A stretch of DNA of 64,000 nt from Kitasatospora sp. SUK 42 (GTDB lineage: Bacteria > Actinomycetota > Actinomycetes > Streptomycetales > Streptomycetaceae), in the NCBI RefSeq assembly GCF_015776785.2, contig NZ_LFMD02000003.1, positions 645,798 through 709,797 on the forward strand, read 5' to 3'. A program made the position numbers and the translations under genes. The notes beneath the pieces are model-generated. The model worked only from the letters and a program-made list of their open reading frames with translations. It had not been told where the DNA came from and ran no database searches. Below are positions 1-8,931 of this stretch, in pieces (the stretch's first letter is position 1; each line of letters begins with the position of its first letter).

Positions 1-1201
1 CGCCACCGCCCGGCTCGACCCCTTCCGGGCCGAGAAGCACCTCAACATCAACTTCTTCATCCAGGACCCGGTCACCGGCGAGGCCTACAGCCGTGACCCG
101 CGCAACGTCGCCAAGAAGGCCGAGGCCTACCTGGCCTCCTCCGGCATCGCGGACACCGCCTTCTTCGGGCCGGAGGCGGAGTTCTACGTCTTCGACTCGG
201 TGCGGTTCGAGACCAGCGCCAACGCGTCCTTCTACCACATCGACTCGGAGGCGGGCGCCTGGAACAGCGGCGCCGCCGAGGGCGACGTGCGCGGCTACAA
301 GGTCAAGTACAAGGGCGGCTACTTCCCCGTCCCGCCGGTGGACCACTTCGCCGACCTGCGCGCCGAGATGTCGCTGGAGCTGGCCGCGGCCGGTCTGGAG
401 GTCGAGCGCCAGCACCACGAGGTCGGCACGGCCGGCCAGGCCGAGATCAACTACAAGTTCAACACCCTGCTGCACGCCGCCGACGACCTGATGCTGTTCA
501 AGTACATCATCAAGAACGTCGCCTGGCGCAACGGCAAGACCGCCACCTTCATGCCGAAGCCGATCTTCGGCGACAACGGCTCGGGCATGCACGTCCACCA
601 GTCGCTGTGGAGCGAGGGCACCCCGCTCTTCTACGACGAGCAGGGCTACGCCGGCCTCTCCGACACCGCCCGCTACTACATCGGCGGCCTGCTCCGGCAC
701 GCCCCCTCGCTGCTGGCCTTCACCAACCCCTCGGTGAACTCCTACCACCGTCTGGTCCCGGGCTTCGAGGCGCCGGTCAACCTGGTCTACTCGCAGCGCA
801 ACCGCTCGGCCGCGATCCGCATCCCGATCACCGGCTCCAACGCCAAGGCCAAGCGCATCGAGTTCCGCGCCCCCGACCCCTCCTCCAACCCGTACCTGGC
901 CTTCTCCGCCATGCTGATGGCCGGCCTCGACGGCATCCGCAACAAGATCGAGCCGCTGGAGCCGGTCGACAAGGACCTCTACGAGCTGGCCCCCGAGGAG
1001 CACGCCAACGTCCCCCAGGTGCCCTCCTCCCTCCCCGCCGTCCTGGAGGCCCTGGAGGCCGACCACGAGTACCTCCTCGCCGGCAACGTCTTCACCCCGG
1101 ACCTGATCGAGACCTGGATCGACTTCAAGCGCACCAACGAAATCGCCCCGATCGCCCTCCGGCCCCACCCGCACGAGTTCGAGCTGTACTACGACCTGTA
1201 G
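1..1201 (+). CDS. glnA: Glutamine synthetase type I, C-terminal part (5' end outside window)
   Basis: This is the last 399 residues of a cytosolic type I glutamine synthetase (glutamate + NH3 + ATP to glutamine); the N-terminal domain lies outside the window. Visible motifs are GPEAEFYVF, the ATP-binding signature [16 protein letters not shown], the substrate/ATP region NRSAAIRIP, and [15 protein letters not shown]. The Tyr in [10 protein letters not shown] (codon 980-982) is at the adenylylation position of the GSI-beta class, so the enzyme should be switched off by the GlnE-type enzyme encoded at 49686-52712. The reading frame is open from base 2 and stops with TAG at 1199-1201. The paralogue at 52948-54309 lacks this Tyr. 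Identification is secure; the exact start cannot be seen. Confidence 0.97.
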   Translation, partial: ATARLDPFRAEKHLNINFFIQDPVTGEAYSRDPRNVAKKAEAYLASSGIADTAFFGPEAEFYVFDSVRFETSANASFYHIDSEAGAWNSGAAEGDVRGYKVKYKGGYFPVPPVDHFADLRAEMSLELAAAGLEVERQHHEVGTAGQAEINYKFNTLLHAADDLMLFKYIIKNVAWRNGKTATFMPKPIFGDNGSGMHVHQSLWSEGTPLFYDEQGYAGLSDTARYYIGGLLRHAPSLLAFTNPSVNSYHRLVPGFEAPVNLVYSQRNRSAAIRIPITGSNAKAKRIEFRAPDPSSNPYLAFSAMLMAGLDGIRNKIEPLEPVDKDLYELAPEEHANVPQVPSSLPAVLEALEADHEYLLAGNVFTPDLIETWIDFKRTNEIAPIALRPHPHEFELYYDL

Positions 1202-1209
1202 AGGCACCC

Positions 1210-1281
1210 CCGATCTGCGGAAACGCAGTTCGGCCTCCAACCGTTTCCGCAGGTCGGCATCTCGCCGGCCTGCGGAAACGG
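1210..1281 (+). terminator. Two overlapping, mutually exclusive hairpins after glnA
   Basis: Arm 1210-1225 pairs with 1242-1257 (16 bp, one G-U). The same central arm, 1241-1253, is also a perfect 13-bp complement of 1269-1281. The 11-base word CTGCGGAAACG is therefore present twice in direct and once in inverted orientation. It lies just past the glnA stop and before the end of the convergent gene at 1394, so it probably works as a two-way terminator. The alternative pairing is the unusual part. Confidence 0.7.
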
Positions 1282-1393
1282 TATGCGGTCAACTCGCGTC
1301 GAAGGCTCTGGGGCTCGCGATGTGAAATGGGGGTGCACCGAGTTCGATCTCGACGGCTGGAGCCCGATCGAACAGGCGCAGGACGCATGTCGC

Positions 1394-1996
1394 TCAGTGG
1401 TTGGCGAGCTTACGGTTCCGCTCGCCCGTCACGACGGCTGATCCCCAGAGGATCGCGGCGCACCCCAGGCCGGGCAGCGCCTGCCACAAGGACTCCTGTG
1501 CGCCGAGTCCGACGACGAGCGGCGTGGCCACCGCCACCGCGATCATCGCGGCACCGACGCGCCTCAGCATGGGGACGCCCATGGTGCTCGCCAGTGGCAG
1601 GAAGTGCACCCCGACGACCAGAGCCGACCAGGTCAGCATCCACTCCGGCCGGTGAAGCGTGTTCTGGAGGTAGGTGTTCCCCGCTCCCAGCGCGATGGAC
1701 TCGGCGATCAGGATGCTGGTGAAACCGAACCGTCCGTCGCGCTTGGGGACAGGGTCGCCGAGCGCCTGCTCGGGTGCCCGGATCGCCAGCCTTGCCATGT
1801 TCAGCATGGAGAGCAGAGCGATCCCGAGAAGGAGGCATCCGCCCACCAGCGCGAGCGTGAACGGAAGCCCGGAGAGCGAGCTGAGTCCGAGCAGGTACCA
1901 GAGACCACCGAACAGTGAACCAGTGAGTGCACCGGTAAGACCGCCGCGGATCTGCTTCTTGAGCAGGCGGCGTTCAGGAGTGCTGGTCATCACCAT
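1394..1996 (-). CDS. Small multi-pass membrane protein of unknown function
   Basis: About 200 residues, not recognised as a known family. After a basic N-terminus (TPERRLLKKQ) there are about six hydrophobic stretches (for example GSLFGGLWYLLGL, LALVGGCLLLGIALL, WSALVVGVHFLPLA, MIAVAVATPLVVGLG, LGCAAILWGSAVV), so it is an integral membrane protein. The ATG at 1996 is preceded by GGAG at a 10-base distance; a second ATG lies two codons on, and an upstream in-frame extension to 2071 is less likely. It is at the left edge of the RiPP locus, on the same strand as the thiopeptide-like operon but separated from the monooxygenase gene by about 170 bases. An immunity role would be a guess from position only. 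Confidence 0.6.
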   Translation of the reverse strand: MVMTSTPERRLLKKQIRGGLTGALTGSLFGGLWYLLGLSSLSGLPFTLALVGGCLLLGIALLSMLNMARLAIRAPEQALGDPVPKRDGRFGFTSILIAESIALGAGNTYLQNTLHRPEWMLTWSALVVGVHFLPLASTMGVPMLRRVGAAMIAVAVATPLVVGLGAQESLWQALPGLGCAAILWGSAVVTGERNRKLANH

Positions 1997-2169
1997 CGGA
2001 CGTGGTCTCCTAGATATCCGGCGGACCCCTCCATCTGAATCACTGGCATCAGCGGATGGTCCGGGCACCAACTTGGTTGGCGCCCAAGGGCATTATCGAT
2101 TGATCATTTTGCTATTCAGCCTATCCTGGTCCAGCCCGTCCGACCGGACAACCGGCAACGGTGACCGGA

Positions 2170-3225
2170 TCAGACGGCCAGCTTCGGCATGACCTCGTCG
2201 GCGAAGAGCTGGAGGCTCGGCGCGGCGACGTCGTACGGCATGCCGCCGAAGTCGACCTGCCACAGGATGGTGTCCACCTGTCCGACCTGCTCGACGAACC
2301 GGTGGATGCGCTCGATCACCGTGTCAGGCGTGCCGACGATGGCGCTGCCGGTCAGCCGCAGATCGGTCCCGGACATCGTCCGCAGGAAGCGGCTCATCCC
2401 GGAGTACGAGGCGTAGTCGGAGGACGAGACGTTGTTCCAGGAGTCCACGGCCGAGGTCCAGACGTCCAGATAGTTCTGGAGGTAGCGGTCGGCCAGTCGG
2501 TTCGCCTCCGCATCGGTCTCGCCCACCAGCAGCGGCAGGCTCGCCACCACGCGCGGTTCCGGCATCGCGGCAGTGCGGGGCTGGAAGGCTTCCCGGTAGG
2601 CGCGGACACGGTCGGCCGGCATGTCGAGCCCGCCCGGAGTGATCAGCAGCCCGTGCCCCAGCTCGCCGATCCGGCTGAAGCTGCTGGGGGTGCGGACGGC
2701 GGCCACATAGGTCGGCGGATGCGGAGCCTGGACGGAGCGCGGGAGGGTCGTGGCATCGCGGTAGGAGAAGAACGGGGTCTCTCGGGTGGCGTTCTCCTCG
2801 GTCCACAGTTCGGTGACCGCGGCGATGGTGGCTTCGAAGCGCTCGCGGCTGCCGTCCATCGGGACATCGAAGGTCTCGAACTCGTAGGGCAGATAAGCGC
2901 GGGCGTACCCGACGTCGAGCCGCCCGTTGCTGATCGCGTCCACCATGGCCGTGTAGGAGGCGATCTTGACCGGGTGGTGGAAGGACGGCAGGAGGCATCC
3001 GGTCATCAGACGGATGCGTTCGGTCTGCGCGGCCACCGCGGTCAGGAAGTTCAACGGGCTGGGGCAGTAACCGCCGTACGGGTGGAGGTAGTGCTCCGTC
3101 ATCTTCACATGGCTGTACCCGAGCCGGTCGGCCAGCCGCGAGAGCGCGAGCACGCCCTGGTAGTACTCACTCGCCGACATGGTCTCGGGTGCGACGTCGG
3201 GCAGGAACGAAATGCCGAATTCCAC
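2170..3225 (-). CDS. Luciferase-like (LLM class) flavin-dependent monooxygenase
   Basis: A 351-residue TIM-barrel oxidoreductase of the bacterial luciferase-like family, which uses FMNH2 or F420H2. Family features are the start MEFGISFLPD, the TEHYLHPYGG segment after strand 2, RIRLMTGCLLPSFHHPVK, ISNGRLDVGYARAYLPYEF and the C-terminal GTPDTVIERIHRFVEQ segment. The start is GTG at 3225 with GGAG five bases upstream. It begins 19 bases after the JmjC gene on the same strand, so it is probably the last gene of the thiopeptide-like operon and an oxidative tailoring enzyme of that peptide. The tailored residue cannot be read from sequence, and a role outside the pathway remains possible. Confidence 0.85.
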   Translation of the reverse strand: MEFGISFLPDVAPETMSASEYYQGVLALSRLADRLGYSHVKMTEHYLHPYGGYCPSPLNFLTAVAAQTERIRLMTGCLLPSFHHPVKIASYTAMVDAISNGRLDVGYARAYLPYEFETFDVPMDGSRERFEATIAAVTELWTEENATRETPFFSYRDATTLPRSVQAPHPPTYVAAVRTPSSFSRIGELGHGLLITPGGLDMPADRVRAYREAFQPRTAAMPEPRVVASLPLLVGETDAEANRLADRYLQNYLDVWTSAVDSWNNVSSSDYASYSGMSRFLRTMSGTDLRLTGSAIVGTPDTVIERIHRFVEQVGQVDTILWQVDFGGMPYDVAAPSLQLFADEVMPKLAV

Positions 3226-3244
3226 TGGTGCTCCATCGTGGTGT

Positions 3245-4501
3245 TCAGTTTGTTACAGGCGGGAAGGGCCGGTCGGACTGGTCCGGCAGCATCGCCAACA
3301 GCCCTTCGCGGTGCAGGTGTTGCAGGAGGGCGATTCTGCTCGCCGGGTCGCCGAGCCAGCTGAGCTGCTCACTGGTGACCTCGGAGTGGGCGAGGACGGA
3401 CTCGACGCCCTCCCGGAGCTTCGCCGGCATGGTCAGGGTCCGGCGCGCCAGCCGCAGCCGGAGCGTCTCCCCCGCCACCTCCACGCCGAAGACGTGGTGG
3501 CTCAGGACGCGGAACCTCCGGGTGAGGTAGTCCTGCGGCGTCGCCCCGACGTAGCCGGTCGCGGCTTCGGGCAGCGGACCGGGAAAGCGGCCGAGGGCCG
3601 CGGTCCGAACGAGTTCTCCCAGCTCCGCGACGTCCGCGGAGTCGATCCAGCGTGCCGCCTCGTCGAGGACGGCGCGTACCGCGATCCGGGCCTGCTCCCC
3701 GTCGGTGACGACGGCGCCGCCGAGGACGGCGCGCATCCCGGGCGAGGTGGCGATCCGGCCGGCCAGCTCCAGCCACGCCCAGGCGGCCGTGGCCGTGCTG
3801 ACGGAGACCGTCAGGTGCAACGAGGGGTGCTCGGTGGCCTCGGCCGCATGGATCCAGCCCCGCGGCAACCAGAGGCAGTCACCTGCCCTCAGCACCGTCC
3901 GCAGGTACTCCGGGCTGCCGGGCGGGACGAGGGTCTCCCAGCCGTTGCGCGCGACCGTGTTCTCCCAGGTTTCGTGGGCGAGCGGGTCGGCCACGCGCGG
4001 GCGGTGGAACACCCACTCCTTCTCTCCTTCCACCTGGAGGATGAAGGCGCTGTGCGTGTCGTAGTGCAGCCCGAACCCGGCGTTCCCGCGCGGCGTCAGA
4101 TACGCGTTCACATGGACCGGGTGGCCGAGCTCGCGGCCGAGCCCGGCCGCGAGCTCACCGACCGGGTTCCAGAAGTCCTCCAGTCCCTGCAGCACCAGGG
4201 TCGCGCCCTCGGCCAGCCAGCTGCCGATCCGCAGCGGGTCCGCCATGTCCGCGTGAACGGTGCGCTGGTGCACGTACTCGTGGTCCTGCAGCTGCCGACC
4301 GCGGTGGATCAGACGGAGAGCCGGGCGGCGAAGCGGCCGTTCACCGAGCATCCGGTCCACGGCGGCGTACGAGATCAGGTCCCGAAGGTCGCCGCGGCCC
4401 CGGTAGAGCACGGGTTCGGCCGGACCGGGACCGTCGAAGTCCTCCGGGCGCCCGGTCAGCCGGTACAGCACGCCCCGCGGCGACTGGGTCGGCTCGCTCA
4501 T
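3245..4501 (-). CDS. JmjC-domain cupin oxygenase (Fe(II)/2-oxoglutarate type, NO66/YcfD-like)
   Basis: A 418-residue cupin_4/JmjC protein. The iron triad is visible: HYD in GLHYDTHSAFILQVEGEKEW (HxD) and the distal His in LPRGWIHAAEA. The C-terminal half (winged-helix-like, with QDYLTRRFRVLSHHV) matches the long form of the family that includes the ribosomal oxygenases NO66, MINA53 and YcfD, which hydroxylate ribosomal-protein side chains. The start is ATG 4501, overlapping the stop of the elimination-domain gene as ATGA, so translation is coupled and the gene belongs to the thiopeptide-like operon. The likely role is hydroxylation of the peptide. Because relatives act on ribosomal proteins, modification of the target as self-protection is an alternative. 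Confidence 0.88.
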   Translation of the reverse strand: MSEPTQSPRGVLYRLTGRPEDFDGPGPAEPVLYRGRGDLRDLISYAAVDRMLGERPLRRPALRLIHRGRQLQDHEYVHQRTVHADMADPLRIGSWLAEGATLVLQGLEDFWNPVGELAAGLGRELGHPVHVNAYLTPRGNAGFGLHYDTHSAFILQVEGEKEWVFHRPRVADPLAHETWENTVARNGWETLVPPGSPEYLRTVLRAGDCLWLPRGWIHAAEATEHPSLHLTVSVSTATAAWAWLELAGRIATSPGMRAVLGGAVVTDGEQARIAVRAVLDEAARWIDSADVAELGELVRTAALGRFPGPLPEAATGYVGATPQDYLTRRFRVLSHHVFGVEVAGETLRLRLARRTLTMPAKLREGVESVLAHSEVTSEQLSWLGDPASRIALLQHLHREGLLAMLPDQSDRPFPPVTN

Positions 4502-5439
4502 CGTCGCTCCTGCTGGATCGGCGCGATCAGCTGCTGCAGGATCGCGTAGCACAGCAGTTCCACGCGCACCGCGGTGCCGAGGCGGTTGTGGAACATGTGG
4601 ATGTGGGAGAAGAGCACGGCCTCCGGCCGTACCCCGAGGCCGCCGGACAGTCTGGTCACGGTCTCGGCCAGCCCGTCGGCCCACCGCCGGACCGGGCCGG
4701 CGGCCGGACCGCGCAGCAGGGCTCCGACCGCTCCCCGAAGCTGATCGGCGAGCCGCAGCGACTCGGCGTGCAGGCTGTCGACCTGCTCCTGGGGGGCACC
4801 CGACGCGCGGAGCCACCGTTCCCAGGAATCCACCCCGTGGGCACAGAACGCGGCGCGCCGCCCGTCGTCCGGCAGGGCGGCGAGAGCCACCGCGCTGGCC
4901 TGCAGCGCCGCCCTGAGCCTCGTGTCCGGGGGAAGCCGCGGACCGTCGGCCAGGCCGATCAGGGCGGCCACCGCCTCACTGGAGTACTGGAACAGCCGCT
5001 CGGCCGGGCCGATCTCGGAGGGGCCGCCGTACCGCTCGGTCTCCGGCTGGTAGGGCTTGCGGTGCACTCCTGGCGGCAGCAGCGGCTCGGCCTCGACGGA
5101 GGCACCTTCCTCTCCCGCCGCCGCCATGCCGCGGGCGTGGATCAGGTACTTCTCGTCGGCGGCCGCCCGGCCTTCGGGCCCTTCCTGACAGAACGGCGCC
5201 ATCGACTCGGCCAACTGGTCTTCCACGGAGTCGGCTTGACGCTCACTCAGATCTGCCATGCGCAGGCGCAGATGGGGGCCCGCCTGCCAGTAGCGGATGA
5301 AGAACCAGCCGGTGGCGGGAGACTGCCGCACGACGGGCGCGATGACGCGGGCCACCACCTGGTCCTGGAGGTCGCCCCGGTCGCTGGGAAGGTGGAGGTG
5401 CCAGGAGGTCCACGACCTCTGCTGCACGCTGGTCATCAC
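4498..5439 (-). CDS. LanB C-terminal-type glutamate-elimination protein (thiopeptide-type biosynthesis domain)
   Basis: A 313-residue stand-alone protein of the SpaB_C/thiopeptide-type biosynthesis family. It has the N-terminal hallmark WFFIRYWQAGPHLRLRM (residues about 45-61) and the C-terminal HMFHNRLG motif, which correspond to the Arg and His regions of the elimination domain of split lantibiotic dehydratases. It should remove glutamate from glutamylated Ser/Thr made by the LanB-N protein, leaving dehydroalanine/dehydrobutyrine. The start is GTG 5439 with ATG directly behind it (5436); GAGGG lies about nine bases upstream. It sits four bases from the dehydrogenase stop and overlaps the JmjC gene. 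In the lactazole pathway elimination and dehydrogenase domains are fused in LazF; here they are separate neighbours. Confidence 0.85.
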   Translation of the reverse strand: MMTSVQQRSWTSWHLHLPSDRGDLQDQVVARVIAPVVRQSPATGWFFIRYWQAGPHLRLRMADLSERQADSVEDQLAESMAPFCQEGPEGRAAADEKYLIHARGMAAAGEEGASVEAEPLLPPGVHRKPYQPETERYGGPSEIGPAERLFQYSSEAVAALIGLADGPRLPPDTRLRAALQASAVALAALPDDGRRAAFCAHGVDSWERWLRASGAPQEQVDSLHAESLRLADQLRGAVGALLRGPAAGPVRRWADGLAETVTRLSGGLGVRPEAVLFSHIHMFHNRLGTAVRVELLCYAILQQLIAPIQQERR

Positions 5440-5443
5440 GCGT

Positions 5444-6994
5444 TCACACCCTCAGGTCGAGAGCCGGCTCGGTGTACCGCTCCGTGCCACAGACGACGCT
5501 CAGCAGCGTGGTCTCGCCCGGGTCGGTGGAGAGCACCGGTTGGGTCAGGATGTCTTCGAAGGCGCGCGAGGGACGTGCGTACATGCCGTGCTGGGCGGCG
5601 GCGAGCGAGATGCCGTGGGCGGCCCAGCCCGCACAGTGCTGGGCGGTGGTCCAGGCGCCCGTCCCCAGGTCCGCGAGGAGCTCGGGCAGGCGGACCGAGA
5701 CGAACCACACCATGGACGCGTGCCGGATCGCGTTGCCGTTGCGGGCCGTGAGCGGTGTTCCGTAACAGCCTTCCAGCCTGGCGCAGATGGAGGCGTCCTC
5801 GGTCACCAACGACTCCCCGTCCGGTGTCACGCGGTACACCCCGGGCGGGCAGCCGTCGACGTTCTGGACCGCGAGGGTGATCCTCAGGTGCTTCTGGACC
5901 GCTCGGAGCTCAGGTGAGGGTGGCGGTACCCGGCACCAGGCGAGTGCGTCGGCCAGCGCCGCCGAATCCAGTCGGCGGGGGCGTCCGGTGATCCCGGGAA
6001 GTCCCCTGGGCATCTTCCCGGAACTGCGCCGGTACAGGACTTCCGCCCATGACTGCTCCCGTGCCGGGCCGGCCGGGGGAAGGACGGGGACGGCCTGTTG
6101 AACCTCCGGGACCTCCGGGACGTGCGGGGACGCGAGCACACCCGTGCGCGGTACGGCCTGCTCACGGTTGTACCGGACGATCTCGCGCAGCCACGGGTCC
6201 GGCAGTCCGCCGGTGGTTCCGGGCACCGCCGCGGTGATCTCCCCGGCCCGGCGATCCGGCTCCGGCTCCGACTCCGGCTCCGACCCCGCGAGGTCCACGG
6301 TCAGCGGCAGCGACCACTCGCCGTCCGGGACCAGCCCCAGGCGGTGCAGGAGTCCGGGCCCGGTGGCGTCGGGCACCCGGACCGTCGAGGGCACGCCGAA
6401 CAGCTCCAGGGCGACACAGAGGCTCCGGAGGTTGATCCCCACCTCCAGGTCGACCAGGGAGCCGCGCAACAGCTCGTAGTAGTACGGGAGATGGGTGTAG
6501 CGCCCGGTGAGCGCGACGCTGTCGACCGGTCCGGTCCGGCCGTGCCCGGTACGGTCCCGGCCAACCAGCCGATGGCCGTACATGTCGGCGAACCAGTCCT
6601 CCCCGCCGCCCACGGCGAAGGCGTGCACCGGATAGCGGCTGCGGACGGAGGCGTAGCCGCGGTGGTCCGGGTACTCGTTCCAGGGCTCCCGGCGCTGGTA
6701 GCCGAACGCGGTCGTCACGACGCGTCCGTGGACCTCGTCACGGTCCATGGCAGCGGCGTCGACCCGCCCGGTCCAGAACGGGATCCGTTCCAACAGGTCC
6801 ACGGTCCGGGGCGGGAGCGGCACCGAGCGGCTTCCGGAACGGCCCGGAGGCAGTTGGCCGGCGGTGGTGGGGGGCACCTCCCGAACGACGATGGGCGCGG
6901 TGACGATGGTCTTGCCCGGGCCCTGGGTGAATGCGTGGCGAAGCACCGGCGCGATGTCCACCGGGTGTCCTCCTGAATGTGCGGTACCGGTCAC
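5444..6994 (-). CDS. SagB-type azoline dehydrogenase
   Basis: A 516-residue nitroreductase-fold protein of the SagB/TOMM dehydrogenase type, expected to use FMN to oxidise thiazolines/oxazolines to azoles. Supporting features are YRRSSGKMPRG (the RRS.R-like start of the C-terminal flavin domain, about residue 312), the CPPGVYRV segment typical of SagB proteins, and the C-terminal TAQHCAGWAAHGISLAAAQHG segment. The N-terminal half looks like a second, degenerate copy (GINLRSLCVALELFG), so this is probably a duplicated nitroreductase fold. The start is GTG 6994, overlapping the YcaO stop as GTGA. The next gene starts four bases after its stop, so it is tightly co-translated in operon 1. Confidence 0.8.
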   Translation of the reverse strand: MTGTAHSGGHPVDIAPVLRHAFTQGPGKTIVTAPIVVREVPPTTAGQLPPGRSGSRSVPLPPRTVDLLERIPFWTGRVDAAAMDRDEVHGRVVTTAFGYQRREPWNEYPDHRGYASVRSRYPVHAFAVGGGEDWFADMYGHRLVGRDRTGHGRTGPVDSVALTGRYTHLPYYYELLRGSLVDLEVGINLRSLCVALELFGVPSTVRVPDATGPGLLHRLGLVPDGEWSLPLTVDLAGSEPESEPEPDRRAGEITAAVPGTTGGLPDPWLREIVRYNREQAVPRTGVLASPHVPEVPEVQQAVPVLPPAGPAREQSWAEVLYRRSSGKMPRGLPGITGRPRRLDSAALADALAWCRVPPPSPELRAVQKHLRITLAVQNVDGCPPGVYRVTPDGESLVTEDASICARLEGCYGTPLTARNGNAIRHASMVWFVSVRLPELLADLGTGAWTTAQHCAGWAAHGISLAAAQHGMYARPSRAFEDILTQPVLSTDPGETTLLSVVCGTERYTEPALDLRV

Positions 6995-8931
6995 GGGAAA
7001 GGGTGCGGGTGGAGGGGGAGTTCGTCCTCACCGAGCGGGACGCCGGCGTCCGCCATGGCCCGGCGCAGCCTCGGCAGCCCGGCCACCCGCTGCTGCGCGT
7101 AGCCGAAGCACATCGGGATGATGCCGGGCACGACGGCCTTCGCCGCCCGCAGCCCCAGATCCCGGTGGTCCCTGGTGGACTGGTCGACCAGGACCACCTC
7201 GTCCAGACCCGCCTGCCGGAAGCACGACAGCAGGTGGTCGAGCGTCCCGCGGACGTCCCCGCCCGCGTGTGCCACCAGCTTTCCGGGCCAGCCCGGGAAC
7301 GCCTCGGCGAGCGGTGTCACCGGACCGGTCAGGAAACGCTCCACGAGCGGCAGGCTTTCGGGAAGGGTGTGGAGCTCCAGGTGGTCCTCCAGCGTCTCGA
7401 CCTTCCACGGGTCGGAGAGCATGGGGAGCAGTCGCTCGGTGTCGAGCTCGAAGGGCTGGGCGACGATCTGGCCGAGCTCCCAGAGCGCCGCACGTACTGC
7501 GGCCTCCGGCTCGACGCTGGAGCCGGCAGCCGAGAAGCTGGCCGGCATCGGCCGCTCCCGGTTGACCGCGCAGCCCCACACGACCGGGATGCCCAGGTCG
7601 TTGCTCGCGACCAGCAGGTGCGCCTCGAACCCCTTGCTCTCGATGAGGGCGAGCAGCTGTCGGCTGACCGGGTCGGTCAGGGTGGCCGGGTCGATCCGCG
7701 GGAGCGGCCGACCGCAGTGCCACGCCATCAGGAAGGCGTCCCGCTCGGCGAGTTCCAGCAGCGAGTGGACGGCCGCCTCCTCCAGGCTGCCGCCCAGGGC
7801 GCATCCGCTGGAGGACTCGTCGAAGTGGTTGCGCGGCGCGGTGCCGGGACCGGCCCTTCGGGAACCGTGGTAGTCCAGGCGGTGCTCGTACTCGTACAGG
7901 TAGAAGCCGACGTCCGCCGGGACGAGCCGGGGACGCCCGGTGGCGAGGTCGTGCCCCCAGACCCAGTCGGTCGGGGTGTCCTCGCTCCAGGGCAGGACCC
8001 TGCGGCTGGGATGGGTGAGCTGGGTCCGGGTGTAGTGCCCGAGCCGCGCCACGTCGATGGCGTCCTCGCCCAGCGAGCGGCGGGTCCGTCCTTCGACCAC
8101 CCGGCCGTGGTGCGGAAAGCCGCCGAGTCGCTCATAGGCTTCCAGGATGGCGACCGGTTCTGCCTGGGCCACCGTCAGTCCGCGCCCGTAGCCCATGTTC
8201 CGGGACTCGGGCACCAGCGCGTCGCACATGGCGAACGGCGCCTGGGTGTCGCGGAAGACGTGCAGGACCGGACCGAACCGGGGGTCCACCAGGTGTGCCC
8301 GCAGAGTCGCACGGTCGAGGGCGATGCCGTCCCTGCGGCCGCGCAGTGGGATCCGGTCCGGGCTCGGCCGTGACGCGAGGAGCAGAGGGGCCGGGCGGAG
8401 GACAGCCGGTTCCGCGCCCGCGGCCTCACCGCACACCGGACAGGAGAATGCGCGACGCACGTGGTGCCGCCGGGTCGAGCGGGTGCTGACGGCGATCAGC
8501 CCGTCGGGGTCGAGCGGGTGGTCGGTGCCGTTCGCGACGACCACGGACACCATCTCGGCGAGACCGGTCGGAAGCGGACCGCCGCCGTACCCCTGCTCGG
8601 GCCGGCCCAGCAGCGGGTGGTCGGTCGCCACCAGGCCCCGCACCTCGGCGCAGCCGGCGCACCCGGTGGCCCCGGTCCGCAGCCAGAGCGGGCCGATCAG
8701 GACCTCGTCCCAGATCCGTCGCACCGACAGCAGGCCGTGCTCGGCCTGGTCCCGGCGGCTGCGCTCCCATTCCAGGTCCCAGCCGTCGCTGAAGGACACG
8801 TCCACGGTCGTGGGCGCGGTGCCTCCGGCCGAGGCGAGCAGTCCGACCGGGGTGAACCGCGCCGCGTGCTGCCCGCCCTCGGCGAGCGCGGCCGTGATCC
8901 AGTCCCCCAGCTCCAGCCCGTCAACAACCAT
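6991..8931 (-). CDS. YcaO cyclodehydratase of system 1 (with N-terminal zinc-knuckle ThiF-like part)
   Basis: A 646-residue azoline-forming cyclodehydratase. The first about 200 residues carry two CxxC pairs (GCAGC and CPVC), as in the C-terminal clamp of ThiF/E1-like TOMM partners. From about residue 230 the ATP-using YcaO domain follows (SRNMGYGRG, AVAILEAYERLGG-like region, SSSGCALGGSLEEAAVHSLLELAERDAF, SFSAAGSSVEPEAAVRAAL). The protein ends in LHPHPFP, the proline-rich C-terminus usual for peptide-modifying YcaO enzymes. It should convert Cys (and perhaps Ser) of the CC-S7-CC cores to azolines. The ATG at 8931 overlaps the upstream gene by 11 bases and is the only good start. It is the counterpart of LazE/TbtG in known thiopeptide pathways. 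Confidence 0.93.
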   Translation of the reverse strand: MVVDGLELGDWITAALAEGGQHAARFTPVGLLASAGGTAPTTVDVSFSDGWDLEWERSRRDQAEHGLLSVRRIWDEVLIGPLWLRTGATGCAGCAEVRGLVATDHPLLGRPEQGYGGGPLPTGLAEMVSVVVANGTDHPLDPDGLIAVSTRSTRRHHVRRAFSCPVCGEAAGAEPAVLRPAPLLLASRPSPDRIPLRGRRDGIALDRATLRAHLVDPRFGPVLHVFRDTQAPFAMCDALVPESRNMGYGRGLTVAQAEPVAILEAYERLGGFPHHGRVVEGRTRRSLGEDAIDVARLGHYTRTQLTHPSRRVLPWSEDTPTDWVWGHDLATGRPRLVPADVGFYLYEYEHRLDYHGSRRAGPGTAPRNHFDESSSGCALGGSLEEAAVHSLLELAERDAFLMAWHCGRPLPRIDPATLTDPVSRQLLALIESKGFEAHLLVASNDLGIPVVWGCAVNRERPMPASFSAAGSSVEPEAAVRAALWELGQIVAQPFELDTERLLPMLSDPWKVETLEDHLELHTLPESLPLVERFLTGPVTPLAEAFPGWPGKLVAHAGGDVRGTLDHLLSCFRQAGLDEVVLVDQSTRDHRDLGLRAAKAVVPGIIPMCFGYAQQRVAGLPRLRRAMADAGVPLGEDELPLHPHPFP

